Made by a program: the position numbers and the translations under genes. The notes beneath the pieces are model-generated. The model was not told the DNA's origin. It searched no databases and was given only the letters and a program-made list of their open reading frames with translations. A stretch of DNA of 64,000 nucleotides from Claveliimonas intestinigallinarum (GTDB lineage: Bacteria > Bacillota > Clostridia > Lachnospirales > Lachnospiraceae): assembly GCA_019115145.1 (NCBI GenBank), contig DXED01000030.1:1-64000 (forward strand). The letters are read 5' to 3'. Every line of letters starts with the position of its first letter. Positions within the stretch are counted from its first letter, which is position 1. Positions 55,559 through 64,000 of this stretch are shown piece by piece.

Positions 55559-56872
55559 ATGAAAAGCAGAATAACACTTATCGGATTTTTTAAGAGACAG
55601 CCTGCCGGGCGGCTGATAGCGATAGGCTTTGCCTCAGTGATCCTTCTGGGGGCCGTGCTTTTGTGTCTGCCTGTATCTGTGAAGGACGGAGCGCATGTGT
55701 CCTTCATCGACGCGCTGTTTACATCCACAAGCGCTGTCTGTGTGACGGGGCTGATCGCCATCGACACGGCGGACCATTTTACGGCCTTCGGGCAGGGACT
55801 GGTGGCTCTGCTGATACAGGTCGGCGGCCTGGGAGTGACCTCGGTGGGCGTGGGACTGATGCTGGCGGCAGGAAAGCGGGTGAGTATCAAGACAAGGCTT
55901 CTCGTGAAGGAAGCCCTGAACGTGGACAGTTACAAGGGGATGGTGCGCCTCATACGGTCTGTCCTCCTGATGACGCTTCTCTTTGAGGCGGCCGGGGCTA
56001 TCTTAAGCTACCCTGTGTTCAGCCGGGACCATGAGCCGCTCCACGCGGTGGGGATCAGCATTTTCCACTCCATTGCGGCCTTCAACAACTCGGGATTTGA
56101 CATCCTGGGAGGACTTCGGAACCTGACCATTTACCAGGACAGCGTCCTTCTGAACCTGACCACGGCCGGGCTGATCATATTCGGCGGCCTGGGCTTTCTG
56201 GTCATTCTGGACATTGCAAAGAAAAGGTGCTTTAAAAAGCTGTCCTTCCACTCCAAGGTGGTCATCTCCACCAGCATTGTGCTGATCATCGCAGGCACGC
56301 TGCTTTTAAAGGCCACGGAGGATATTTCCTGGCTGGGAGCGTTTTTCCAGAGCGTGTCGGCCAGGACGGCGGGATTTTCCACCTATGCCATCGGAGATTT
56401 CACGAACGCCGGACTTTTCGTCCTGTGCGTGCTCATGTTCATCGGCGCTTCGCCGGGATCCACCGGAGGCGGTATCAAGACCAGCACCTTCTTTGTGCTG
56501 TTCCAGGCGGCCAGGAGCGCATGTGTGAAGAAAAATGTCTGCGCGTTCCGGAGAAGTATTTCCCGGCAGAATATTTCAAAAGCCAGCATGATCACTGTGC
56601 TGTCCATGATGGTGGTGTGCGTGGCCACCTTCCTTCTGTGTGTGCTGGAGCCGGACCGCACGTTTATCCAGGTGTTCTTTGAGGTGGTGTCCGCTTTTGG
56701 AACGGTAGGACTTTCCACGGGCATCACGCCTGGCTTAAGTGTGGCGGCCAAGATCGTCATTATCTTTGTCATGTTTATCGGAAGGCTGGGAGCGTTTACG
56801 CTCCTCACTATCTGGATCAGCCATCCGGAACCGAAGATACGCTACTCAGAGGAGAATATTGCCATCGGCTGA
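55559..56872 (+). CDS. ktrB: Potassium uptake channel subunit, TrkH/KtrB family
   Basis: 437 residues with four M1-P-M2 repeats. Selectivity-filter loops are visible: TSTSAVCVTGL near residue 55, IAAFNNSGFD, VSARTAGFSTYA and SAFGTVGLSTGITP. The ASPGSTGGGIKTST segment is the gate loop of KtrB. It conducts potassium (often with sodium) across the membrane and needs the cytoplasmic ring subunit encoded next. The start follows CAGGAGTAAAAA. Confidence 0.93.
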   Translation: MKSRITLIGFFKRQPAGRLIAIGFASVILLGAVLLCLPVSVKDGAHVSFIDALFTSTSAVCVTGLIAIDTADHFTAFGQGLVALLIQVGGLGVTSVGVGLMLAAGKRVSIKTRLLVKEALNVDSYKGMVRLIRSVLLMTLLFEAAGAILSYPVFSRDHEPLHAVGISIFHSIAAFNNSGFDILGGLRNLTIYQDSVLLNLTTAGLIIFGGLGFLVILDIAKKRCFKKLSFHSKVVISTSIVLIIAGTLLLKATEDISWLGAFFQSVSARTAGFSTYAIGDFTNAGLFVLCVLMFIGASPGSTGGGIKTSTFFVLFQAARSACVKKNVCAFRRSISRQNISKASMITVLSMMVVCVATFLLCVLEPDRTFIQVFFEVVSAFGTVGLSTGITPGLSVAAKIVIIFVMFIGRLGAFTLLTIWISHPEPKIRYSEENIAIG

Positions 56873-56888
56873 TAGAGGAGAAAAAATC

Positions 56889-57551
56889 ATGAGGAAAAAA
56901 TCGAAATTAACATACGGAGTCATTGGTCTGGGACGCTTCGGCATGGCACTTGCCGTGACGCTGGCAGAGTCCGACAATGACGTCATCGTCATGGACCGGG
57001 AGAAGAGCTCCATACGGGAAATGAGAAATTATACAGACTATGCCTTTGTGACAAATGACCTGAGCATGGAGGCGCTGAGGGAGGCGGGTATCCACAACTG
57101 CGACGTGGTCATCGTCTGCATTGGCGAGAAGGTGGATGTCAGCGTCCTGACTACCATGAGCGTGATAGAGATGGGAGTTCCCAGGGTCATCGCCAAGGCG
57201 CTGTCGCCGGAGCAGGGCGCTGTGCTGAAAAAGCTGGGCGCCGAGGTGGTCTACCCGGAGCGGGATATGGCACTGCGTCTGGGACGCCGGCTTCTGTCCG
57301 GGAATTTCCTGGACTATATCCCCCTGGACCACAGCGTGCAGATCACACAGATCCGCATCCCGGAGAGGATGGTGGGAAAAACCGTGGAGCAGATCCAGCT
57401 CCGGCGGAAATACGGCCTGAACATCATTGCCATAGAGAGCGGCAGCGAGACTACCATAGAGGTGCAGCCTGATTACCAGCTTAAGGACGGCGACATCATC
57501 GTAGTCATCGGAAAGGCTGACAATATCAATACATTTGAGGAAAGCCTGTAA
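56889..57551 (+). CDS. ktrA: Potassium uptake regulatory subunit, TrkA/KtrA (RCK domains)
   Basis: The ATG at 56889 follows AGAGGAG; the longer frame overlaps ktrB and is not credible. 220 residues: an RCK_N Rossmann domain with GVIGLGRFGMALAVTLAE and the nucleotide-binding Asp in VIVMDRE, then an RCK_C domain (about 140-220: ITQIRIPERMVGKTVEQI, LKDGDIIVVIG). It forms a ring that gates KtrB in response to ATP/ADP or c-di-AMP. Confidence 0.93.
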   Translation: MRKKSKLTYGVIGLGRFGMALAVTLAESDNDVIVMDREKSSIREMRNYTDYAFVTNDLSMEALREAGIHNCDVVIVCIGEKVDVSVLTTMSVIEMGVPRVIAKALSPEQGAVLKKLGAEVVYPERDMALRLGRRLLSGNFLDYIPLDHSVQITQIRIPERMVGKTVEQIQLRRKYGLNIIAIESGSETTIEVQPDYQLKDGDIIVVIGKADNINTFEESL

Positions 57552-57576
57552 ACAGCAGGCGGGAGGGAAAAGGTTT

Positions 57577-58629
57577 ATGGATGTTTCGTTAAGTTATTTC
57601 CTGGATGCCATGTCCGGCAGCCCGGTCCTTGTCATCACGCTGATCCTGACGCTGGGCGTGATCTTCGTCAACGGATGGACGGACGCGCCCAACGCCATCG
57701 CCACCTGCGTGACGACGAGATGTCTGCCGGCCCGCACGGCTATCATGATGAGTGCGGCCTTCAATTTTCTGGGTGTGTTTGTCATGACCCAGATCAACAG
57801 CTCCGTGGCATCCACCATAAGCAACATGGTGGACTTCGGCAGCAATACCCAGGAGGCTCTGGTGGCCCTGTGCGCGGCCCTCATCTCCATCGTGGTGTAC
57901 AGTGTGGCCGCTTCGGTCTTCGGCATTCCGACCAGTGAGAGCCACAGTCTCATTGCGGGCATATCCGGCGCCGCCATCGCCATCCAGGGCGGCGTGGGCG
58001 GCATCAACGGGGCGGAGTGGGTCAAGGTCATCTACGGCCTTGTGCTGAGCCTGGCTCTCGGATTTATCACCGGCTGGGTCATCTGCCGGGCCATCACGGT
58101 CCTTTGTCAGAACATGGAGAGGCGCAGGGCGGACCGGTTCTTCGGGGGAGCCCAGATCGTGGGCGCCGCCGCCATGAGCTTCATGCACGGGGCTCAGGAC
58201 GGCCAGAAATTTATCGGCGTGCTGTTCCTTGGCATCGCCTTCTGCAACGGCCAGAATTCGGTCAGCGGCATGGAGATCCCGGTGTGGCTCATGCTCCTGT
58301 GCAGTATCGTCATGGGGCTTGGGACGAGCGTGGGAGGAGAGAAGATCATCAAGTCCGTGGGCATGGACATGGTGAAGCTGGAGCGCTACCAGGGCTTTTC
58401 TGCCGACCTGGCAGGGGCCTTCTGTCTGCTCCTCTCCAGCGTGTTCGGCATCCCTGTATCCACCACCCACACAAAGACCAGCGCCATCATGGGCGTGGGT
58501 GCGGTGAAGCGGCTGTCCGCCATTAATTTTAATGTGGTGAAGGATATGATGCTCACCTGGATCTTCACATTCCCGGGGTGCGGCATTATCAGCTTTGTGA
58601 TGGCCAAGATATTCATGGCTGTCTTTTAG
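57577..58629 (+). CDS. pit: Inorganic phosphate transporter, PiT family
   Basis: ATG 57577 follows GGGAGGG. 350 residues with about ten membrane segments. The duplicated PiT signature is present as NGWTDAPNAIATCVTTRCL near residue 32 and FGIPVSTTHTKTSAIMGVG near residue 290, plus MSFMHGAQDGQKFIGV. It imports phosphate with protons or sodium. The DUF47 protein that follows is the usual partner. Confidence 0.92.
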   Translation: MDVSLSYFLDAMSGSPVLVITLILTLGVIFVNGWTDAPNAIATCVTTRCLPARTAIMMSAAFNFLGVFVMTQINSSVASTISNMVDFGSNTQEALVALCAALISIVVYSVAASVFGIPTSESHSLIAGISGAAIAIQGGVGGINGAEWVKVIYGLVLSLALGFITGWVICRAITVLCQNMERRRADRFFGGAQIVGAAAMSFMHGAQDGQKFIGVLFLGIAFCNGQNSVSGMEIPVWLMLLCSIVMGLGTSVGGEKIIKSVGMDMVKLERYQGFSADLAGAFCLLLSSVFGIPVSTTHTKTSAIMGVGAVKRLSAINFNVVKDMMLTWIFTFPGCGIISFVMAKIFMAVF

Positions 58630-58660
58630 GTAAAATACAGGAGAAAAGGAGAAAAGAACA

Positions 58661-59284
58661 ATGTCAAAAAAACAGGACGCGTTTTATTATGATAATTTTG
58701 CCGCGTGTGCGGAGCTTGCAAGAAAAGCAACCCATTTTCTGAAGGAGAAGCTGACGGCCTTTGACCCGGCGAAAATGGAGGAGAATATGGAGGAAATCCA
58801 CCGGATCGAGCACGAGGCGGATGAAAAGAAGCATCAGCTCACAGACCGGCTGGCCAAGGCCTTCATCACCCCCATTGAGAGGGAGGATATCATATCCTTA
58901 AGCTACAATATCGATGAGCTGACTGACAAGGCGGAGGAGGTCTTCATCCGCATCTACATGAACAATGTGCAGACCATCCGTCCGGACGCCCTCAGGATGC
59001 TGGACATCGTCATCGCCTGCACGGAGGAGGTGTGCGCCCTTGTGAAGGAGTTCCCGGATTTCCGCCGCTCCAAAAAGCTGAATGAGAGTATCATCCGCAT
59101 CAACTCCCTGGAGGAGCAGGCGGACAGGATCTATTTTGCCAGCATGAGGGCGCTCCATACGGAGGGAGGAGATGTGCTGGAGATCCTGGCCTGGAGAGAG
59201 ATCTACACCTACCTGGAGAAGTGCGCGGACGCCTGCGAGCACGTGGCGGACGTGGTGGAAGAGGTTGTGATGAAAAATTCCTAG
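58661..59284 (+). CDS. DUF47/PhoU-like protein, PiT partner
   Basis: 207 residues, all helical, of the TIGR00153/DUF47 family: FAACAELARKATHFLKEKL, EHEADEKKHQLTDRLAKAFITPIEREDII (described as the metal-binding helix pair), and ITSL-type EEQADRIYF. It resembles PhoU and is thought to regulate the adjacent PiT transporter. It starts 31 bases after pit behind AGGAGAAAAGGAG. Confidence 0.92.
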   Translation: MSKKQDAFYYDNFAACAELARKATHFLKEKLTAFDPAKMEENMEEIHRIEHEADEKKHQLTDRLAKAFITPIEREDIISLSYNIDELTDKAEEVFIRIYMNNVQTIRPDALRMLDIVIACTEEVCALVKEFPDFRRSKKLNESIIRINSLEEQADRIYFASMRALHTEGGDVLEILAWREIYTYLEKCADACEHVADVVEEVVMKNS

Positions 59285-59308
59285 ACCGGTTTTTTCTGAA
59301 AATATTTC

Positions 59309-59337
59309 TTGCATGTTTACAAAAAATGTGATATAAG
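59309..59337 (+). promoter_or_regulatory. Promoter of the polyamine operon leader
   Basis: TTGCAT, 17 bases, TATAAG. An inverted repeat GTTTAC/GTAAAC (59315-59342) brackets the -10 element and may be an operator. Confidence 0.6.
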
Positions 59338-59339
59338 TA

Positions 59340-59756
59340 AACACGTATGGAAAACAGATATGGCTTCCATGCAAATATTTTTTCGGCAGCAGAGAGACAG
59401 GCTGCCTTATTGATTGAGTTAGAAGCTCAAATTTTATAAGTTGGTTACTTTATAACCAGTGTGCAAAAAGGCATACAAAACTTGTGAAACGGTCAATAAG
59501 AGTAGTAAAAGTAAAAATATTTGCTATATAGACTCTAAAAGGTCCCATATCTGTCCATAACATGACACCAGAAAACGCGAAAGGATTTTTCTGCGGGTGT
59601 GTCTGTATGTATATTTGTGATAGAGTGATGAAACGCAAGTGGAAGGTGCCCTTCTGCCTGCGTTTTTTTGTTCTGCCGGAAAGTCCCTGGGACGCCCGGG
59701 CAGGATAAGAGTCCTCCGGCGGGACCGCAGGCGCTGCAGGAAGGAGTGAGTGAAGC
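59340..59756 (+). other. Long structured leader before the decarboxylase gene
   Basis: About 410 bases without a convincing gene. Hairpins are visible at 59383-59404 (GGCAGC/GCTGCC), 59411-59431 (TTGAG/CTCAA) and 59437-59458 (TTATAA/TTATAA region). An intrinsic terminator follows at 59630. It may be an attenuator or riboswitch-like leader, or an independent small RNA. No known riboswitch class was recognised. Confidence 0.45.
59630..59668 (+). terminator. Terminator inside the polyamine leader
   Basis: AAACGCA...GGAAGG and CCTTC...TGCGTTT followed by TTTT. It lies about 90 bases before the decarboxylase ATG, so the operon needs readthrough or another promoter. Confidence 0.75.
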
Positions 59757-61220
59757 ATGAAAAAATATGTACAGGAGGATGCCCCCATCTACGAGGCGCT
59801 GGAGCAGTTCCGGAGGATGCGGATCGTGCCCTTTGACGTGCCGGGGCACAAGAGGGGAAGAGGGAACCCGGAGCTCTCAGAGCTTCTGGGGGACAGGTGC
59901 GTCAATATCGATGTAAACTCCATGAAGCCGCTGGACAATCTGTGCCATCCGGTCTCTGTGATCAAGGCGGCGGAGGAGCTGGCGGCGGAGGCCTTCGGGG
60001 CGGCCCACGCCTTTCTCATGGTGGGCGGCACCACATCGGCAGTCCAGAGCATGGCCCTGGCCTGCTGTAAAAAGGGGGATAAGATCATCATGCCGAGGAA
60101 TGTCCACAGGAGCATTATCAATGCCCTTGTCCTGTGCGGCGCAAGGCCGGTGTATGTGAACCCGGATGTGGACCGGCATCTGGGGATCTCCCTTGGCATG
60201 AAAGTGGAGCAGGTGGAGCAGGCCATCCGCGACAACCCGGACGCGGTGGCCGTGTTTGTGAACAACCCCACATACTACGGCATCTGCTCCGATCTTCGTA
60301 CCATTGTGGAGGCGGCCCACAGCCACGGCATGAAGGTGCTGGTGGACGAGGCCCACGGCACCCACTTTTACTTCGGGGAAAACTTCCCTGTGACAGCTAT
60401 GGCCGCAGGGGCGGATATGGCGTCGGTGAGCATGCACAAGTCCGGCGGGAGCCTGACCCAGAGCTCCCTCCTCCTTGTGGGGAAGGACATGCACCCCGGC
60501 TATGTGCGGCAGATCATCAATCTGACCCAGACGACCAGCGCCTCCTACCTGCTGCTTTCCAGCCTGGACATCTCCAGGAGAAATCTGGCCCTGCGGGGGA
60601 GGGAGGCCTTCGCGAAGGTAGCGGAGCTGGCAGAGTACGCGCGGGAGGAGATCAACCGGATCGGCGGCTACTACGCCTTTGGCGATGAGCTGGTGAACCG
60701 GGACAGCGTCTATGCCTTCGACCCCACAAAGCTGTCTGTCCACACCCTGGACATTGGCCTGGCCGGCATTGAGGTGTACGACATCCTGCGGGATGAGTAC
60801 GACATCCAGATTGAGTTCGGGGATCTGGGAAACATGCTGGCCTACCTGTCCATCGGCGACAGGAAGCAGGAGGTGGAGCGGCTTGTCAGCGCCCTGGCGG
60901 ACATCAAGCGCAGGTACCAGAAGGACAAGACGGGCATGCTCTCCCAGGAGTACATCCCGCCCCGGGTGGTGATGACGCCCCAGGAGTCCTTCTACGCGCC
61001 AAAGGAGCAGCTTCCCATCCGGGAGGCAAAGGGGCGGATCTGCAGCGAGTTCGTCATGTGCTATCCGCCGGGCATCCCCATCCTGGCGCCGGGGGAGGAG
61101 ATCACGGACGAGATCATCGAGTACATCCTCTACGCAAAGGAGAAGGGCTGCTCCATGACCGGGCCGGAGGACGAGAGGATTGAGAAGCTGAATGTGGTCA
61201 CAGACCGGAAGGAGGTATAG
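59757..61220 (+). CDS. speA: Orn/Lys/Arg decarboxylase, probably arginine decarboxylase
   Basis: 487 residues of the fold-I (AAT-type) decarboxylase family, the short clostridial form without the N-terminal response-regulator-like wing. Landmarks are FDVPGHKRGRGNPEL near residue 26, VGGTTSAVQSMALA, the cofactor Asp/His in VLVDEAHGTHF, the Schiff-base Lys in SMHKSGGSLTQSS near residue 226, and YPPGIPILAPGE. An agmatinase gene three genes on argues for arginine as substrate giving agmatine. Start follows AAGGAGTGAGTG. Confidence 0.88.
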   Translation: MKKYVQEDAPIYEALEQFRRMRIVPFDVPGHKRGRGNPELSELLGDRCVNIDVNSMKPLDNLCHPVSVIKAAEELAAEAFGAAHAFLMVGGTTSAVQSMALACCKKGDKIIMPRNVHRSIINALVLCGARPVYVNPDVDRHLGISLGMKVEQVEQAIRDNPDAVAVFVNNPTYYGICSDLRTIVEAAHSHGMKVLVDEAHGTHFYFGENFPVTAMAAGADMASVSMHKSGGSLTQSSLLLVGKDMHPGYVRQIINLTQTTSASYLLLSSLDISRRNLALRGREAFAKVAELAEYAREEINRIGGYYAFGDELVNRDSVYAFDPTKLSVHTLDIGLAGIEVYDILRDEYDIQIEFGDLGNMLAYLSIGDRKQEVERLVSALADIKRRYQKDKTGMLSQEYIPPRVVMTPQESFYAPKEQLPIREAKGRICSEFVMCYPPGIPILAPGEEITDEIIEYILYAKEKGCSMTGPEDERIEKLNVVTDRKEV

Positions 61221-61224
61221 AGCG

Positions 61225-62076
61225 ATGGAAATGTGGTTTTCAGACGAGCACACAGAGGACGTGAAGCTGTCCATACGCATCAAGGAGCAGCTTTTCAGCG
61301 CCCAGAGCGAGTTCCAGCGGATCGATGTGCTGGACTCCCGGGAGTTCGGCCGGATCCTTGTGGCGGACGGGGATCTGATGCTGACGGAGAAGGATGAATT
61401 CATTTACCACGAGATGATCACCCACGTGCCCATGGCGGTGCATCCCCATGTGGAGGATGTGCTTGTCATCGGCGGGGGCGACGGCGGTGTGGTACGGGAG
61501 CTGATCAAGTACGAGGAGATCCGCCACATCGATGTGGTGGAGATGGATCCCCTTCTTGTGGAGGTCTGCCGGAAATATATCCCGGAGATCGCCTGCAGTC
61601 TCAACGATGAGAGGGTGGAGATTTTTCACGAGGACGGCCTGCGGTTTATCCGCTCCCAGACGGACCGGTACGACCTCATCATCATCGACTCCCCCAACCC
61701 CTTCGGACCCGGGGAGGGACTGTTCACAAAAGAGTTTTACGGGAACTGCTACAATGCCCTCCGGGAGGACGGCATCATGGTCAACCAGAATGAGAGTCCT
61801 TTTTACACGGAGGAGGCTTTCCAGTGCCAGCGGATGCACAAGCGGATCGTGGAGACCTTTCCCATCTGCCGGGTGTACCAGGCCCACCTGCCCTCCTACC
61901 CGTCGGGGCACTGGCTCTTTGGATTTGCGTCAAAAAAGTACCATCCCCTGGAGGATTTAAACGCCGTGGCCTGGAAGCTGAAAGGCATCCGCACAAGATA
62001 CTATGAACCGAGACTGCACGCAGGGGTGTTCGCCCTGCCGGTCTATGTGGAGGAGCTGCTGGAAGATGTTGAATAA
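61225..62076 (+). CDS. speE: Spermidine synthase-family aminopropyltransferase
   Basis: ATG 61225 follows GGAGG. 283 residues. Landmarks are DVLVIGGGDGGVVRELIKY near residue 85 (dcSAM site), VEMDPLLVEVC, and the catalytic Asp in IIIDSPNPFGPGEGLF. The usual motif is DSxDP; here the second Asp is Asn. It transfers aminopropyl groups to a diamine. No SAM decarboxylase gene is in view. Its end overlaps speB by 11 bases. Confidence 0.9.
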   Translation: MEMWFSDEHTEDVKLSIRIKEQLFSAQSEFQRIDVLDSREFGRILVADGDLMLTEKDEFIYHEMITHVPMAVHPHVEDVLVIGGGDGGVVRELIKYEEIRHIDVVEMDPLLVEVCRKYIPEIACSLNDERVEIFHEDGLRFIRSQTDRYDLIIIDSPNPFGPGEGLFTKEFYGNCYNALREDGIMVNQNESPFYTEEAFQCQRMHKRIVETFPICRVYQAHLPSYPSGHWLFGFASKKYHPLEDLNAVAWKLKGIRTRYYEPRLHAGVFALPVYVEELLEDVE

Positions 62077-62926
62077 AAATATTGTAGATTACATGGGATG
62101 TGACTGTACATACGAGGAGGCGGACATTGTCCTTTACGGGGCGCCCTTTGACTCCACCACCTCCTTCCGGCCGGGGACCCGCTTTGCCGGAGGCGCCATC
62201 CGGGCGGACTCCTACGGGCTGGAGACTTACAGCCCTTACCAGGACAGAAGCCTGGAGGAGTGCCGGGTCTTTGACATGGGAGATCTGGAGCTGGCCATCG
62301 GAAGTTCGGAGAAGGTGCTGGATCAGATTGAGGAGACGGCCGGGGAGATCTTCCGGGACGGGAAGCTGCCCTTCCTCATCGGGGGAGAGCACCTGGTGAC
62401 CCTGGGAAGTGTCCGGGCGGCGGCCCGGAAATATCCGGATCTTCACATCCTGCACTTTGACGCCCACACGGACCTGCGGGAGGATTACCTGGGGGTGGAG
62501 CTGTCCCACGCCTGCGTCCTTCGGCGGTGCTGGGAGCTGCTGGGGGATGGCCGCATCCACCAGTTCGGCATCCGCTCCGGGGAGAGGGCGGAGTTTGGCT
62601 GGGCCCGGGAGGGACACACGGATCTTCATCCTTTCACCCTGGAGGGACTGGGGGAGACGCTGGAGAAACTGAAGGGCGTCCCGGTGTACTTCACAGTAGA
62701 TATGGATGTGATGGACCCTTCCGTCTTTCCCGGGACGGGAACGCCGGAGCCGGGAGGCGTAAGTTATATGGAGCTGCAGAGAGCCGTGACGGAAGTGTGC
62801 CGGAAGGCAGAGGTCATCGGGTGCGACGTGACAGAGCTGAGTCCGCCTTTTGACCCCACAGGGGCTTCCACGGCCGCGGCATGCAAGATCATAAGGGAGA
62901 TGCTCATCGCCCTTGGAACAAAATAG
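62066..62926 (+). CDS. speB: Agmatinase (ureohydrolase family)
   Basis: 286 residues. Manganese ligands are clear: GGEHLVTLG near residue 110, HFDAHTDLRED near residue 131, and FTVDMDVMDPS near residue 211. Family start GAPFDSTTSFRPGTRFA is present. It hydrolyses agmatine to putrescine and urea, linking the decarboxylase to spermidine formation. Start overlaps speE, with GGAGGAGCTGCTGG upstream. Confidence 0.92.
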   Translation: MLNKNIVDYMGCDCTYEEADIVLYGAPFDSTTSFRPGTRFAGGAIRADSYGLETYSPYQDRSLEECRVFDMGDLELAIGSSEKVLDQIEETAGEIFRDGKLPFLIGGEHLVTLGSVRAAARKYPDLHILHFDAHTDLREDYLGVELSHACVLRRCWELLGDGRIHQFGIRSGERAEFGWAREGHTDLHPFTLEGLGETLEKLKGVPVYFTVDMDVMDPSVFPGTGTPEPGGVSYMELQRAVTEVCRKAEVIGCDVTELSPPFDPTGASTAAACKIIREMLIALGTK

Positions 62927-62956
62927 AAAAGAGAGAAGAAAAGGAGGATATTAGAA

Positions 62957-64000
62957 ATGGGAAAAGTACTGATCATCGGATGCGGAGGAGTGGCCAGCGT
63001 GGCTATCCAGAAATGCTGCCAGAACAGCGAGGTGTTTTCAGAGATCTGCATCGCCAGCCGCACCGTGTCCAAGTGTGACGCGCTGAAGGAGAAGCTGGAG
63101 GGAACTACAAAGACAAAGATCACCACCGCCCAGGTGGATGCGGACAATGTGGAGGAGCTGAAGGCGCTCATCAGAAAAGTGGAGCCGGAGGTGGTGCTGA
63201 ACCTGGCTCTTCCCTACCAGGACCTTCACATCATGGACGCCTGCCTGGCCTGCGGCGTACACTATGTGGACACGGCCAACTACGAGCCCGAGGACACGGC
63301 AAAATTTGAGTACAAATGGCAGTGGGCCTACCGGGACGCCTACGAGAAGGCAGGCCTTACAGCTCTTCTTGGAAGCGGTTTCGATCCGGGAGTGACCAGT
63401 GTGTTCTCCGCCTACGCGCTGAAGCACTATTTTGACGAGATCAACTATATCGACATCCTGGACTGCAATGCGGGAGACCACGGCTATCCCTTTGCCACCA
63501 ACTTCAACCCGGAGATCAACATCCGGGAGGTGTCCGCCAAAGGCTCCTACTGGGAGGACGGACACTGGGTGGAGACAGAGCCCATGGAGATCAAGCGGGT
63601 CTACAACTTCCCGGAGATCGGCCCGAAGGATATGTATCTTCTCCACCACGAGGAGATCGAGTCGCTGGCTCTCAATATCCCTGGCATCAAGAGGATCCGC
63701 TTCTTTATGACATTCGGGGAGAGCTATCTCACTCACCTGCGGTGCCTGGAGAATGTGGGGATGACCTCCATTGAACCCATTATGTTTGAGGGGAAAGAGA
63801 TCGTGCCCCTGCAGTTCTTAAAAGCCGTACTGCCGGATCCCTCCTCCCTGGGACCGCGGACAAAGGGAAAGACAAACATCGGCTGCATCTTTGTGGGAAA
63901 GAAAGACGGAAAAGAGAAGAAGATCTACATTTACAATACCTGTGATCACCAGGAGTGCTACAAAGAGGTGGGCTCCCAGGCAGTGGCCTACACTACAGGC
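62957..64000 (+). CDS. Carboxynorspermidine synthase (saccharopine dehydrogenase family), 3' end outside window
   Basis: The frame is open from ATG 62957, behind AAAGGAGG, to the window edge; 348 residues are visible. The NAD(P)-binding start is VLIIGCGGVASVAIQKC, followed by ASRTVSKCDALKEKL, LNLALPYQDLHIMDACL and GSGFDPGVTSVFSAYAL. This is the Lys1-like family that condenses aspartate semialdehyde with putrescine or diaminopropane to give carboxy(nor)spermidine. A carboxynorspermidine decarboxylase gene is expected just beyond the edge. Confidence 0.9.
   Translation, partial: MGKVLIIGCGGVASVAIQKCCQNSEVFSEICIASRTVSKCDALKEKLEGTTKTKITTAQVDADNVEELKALIRKVEPEVVLNLALPYQDLHIMDACLACGVHYVDTANYEPEDTAKFEYKWQWAYRDAYEKAGLTALLGSGFDPGVTSVFSAYALKHYFDEINYIDILDCNAGDHGYPFATNFNPEINIREVSAKGSYWEDGHWVETEPMEIKRVYNFPEIGPKDMYLLHHEEIESLALNIPGIKRIRFFMTFGESYLTHLRCLENVGMTSIEPIMFEGKEIVPLQFLKAVLPDPSSLGPRTKGKTNIGCIFVGKKDGKEKKIYIYNTCDHQECYKEVGSQAVAYTTG

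Overview
The window looks like a chromosomal segment of a spore-forming, anaerobic gut-type Firmicute, most likely a Lachnospiraceae (Clostridia). The grounds are the murB-rapZ-whiA-crh gene order, a type III glutamine synthetase, an agmatine/carboxyspermidine polyamine operon, a Ktr/Trk plus PiT/DUF47 transport block, many Lachnospiraceae-type hypothetical families, and GC-rich third codon positions in most genes. Species cannot be fixed from the sequence alone.

Layout. 1-14 kb: end of a Clp ATPase, a MarR regulator, pyrophosphatase, an HD protein, a YitT membrane protein, a sugar kinase, a PTS IICBA permease with a BglG-type antitermination leader and its own PRD antiterminator, an Rpn-type nuclease, a type I toxin-antitoxin locus, and a four-gene operon of DUF3783, leucine-rich-repeat, VWA and MoxR AAA+ proteins. 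14-20 kb: a four-carbon acid-sugar (threonate/erythronate type) catabolic locus (PdxA2, DUF1537 kinase, permease, DeoR regulator) divergent from a triosephosphate isomerase gene that could take its dihydroxyacetone phosphate product. A second type I toxin-antitoxin locus follows. 20-26 kb: cell-wall amidase, a truncated sigma-70-like protein, then murB-rapZ-whiA-crh and a lipid kinase.

26.5-37.3 kb is a genomic island integrated into the 3' end of a tRNA-Glu gene. A 26-bp duplication of the tRNA end bounds it, and GTGTATCAAA repeats lie inside both ends. It is visibly more AT-rich than its flanks. It carries a tyrosine integrase, a CHC2 primase, a broken primase/helicase, a RelE/ParE-type toxin-antitoxin pair, an XRE regulator, an MmeI-like restriction-methylation enzyme, an Mrr-type nuclease, and a small membrane protein next to a membrane-type GTPase. 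It reads as a decaying satellite-like element with an intact defence cargo.

37-50 kb: mscL, then a class V PLP enzyme divergent from a LysR regulator and a large operon holding PxpB, PxpC, AccB, AccC, a 2-hydroxyacid dehydrogenase, PxpA and an SLC1-type symporter. Together AccC, AccB and PxpBC have the parts of a split urea-carboxylase-like enzyme acting on a lactam. Class II aldolase and type III glutamine synthetase follow. 50-64 kb: RNA methyltransferase, RdgB, a phosphodiesterase, a seven-tRNA cluster behind a consensus promoter, Ktr potassium uptake, phosphate transport, and a polyamine operon (decarboxylase, SpeE, SpeB, carboxynorspermidine synthase) that runs off the right edge.

The observations most worth following are the island and its GTPase/restriction cargo, the split carboxylase operon, the sigma-like protein without promoter-recognition regions, the HPr paralogue with Asp15, and the two type I toxin-antitoxin loci whose peptides (about 30 aa) are easily missed.
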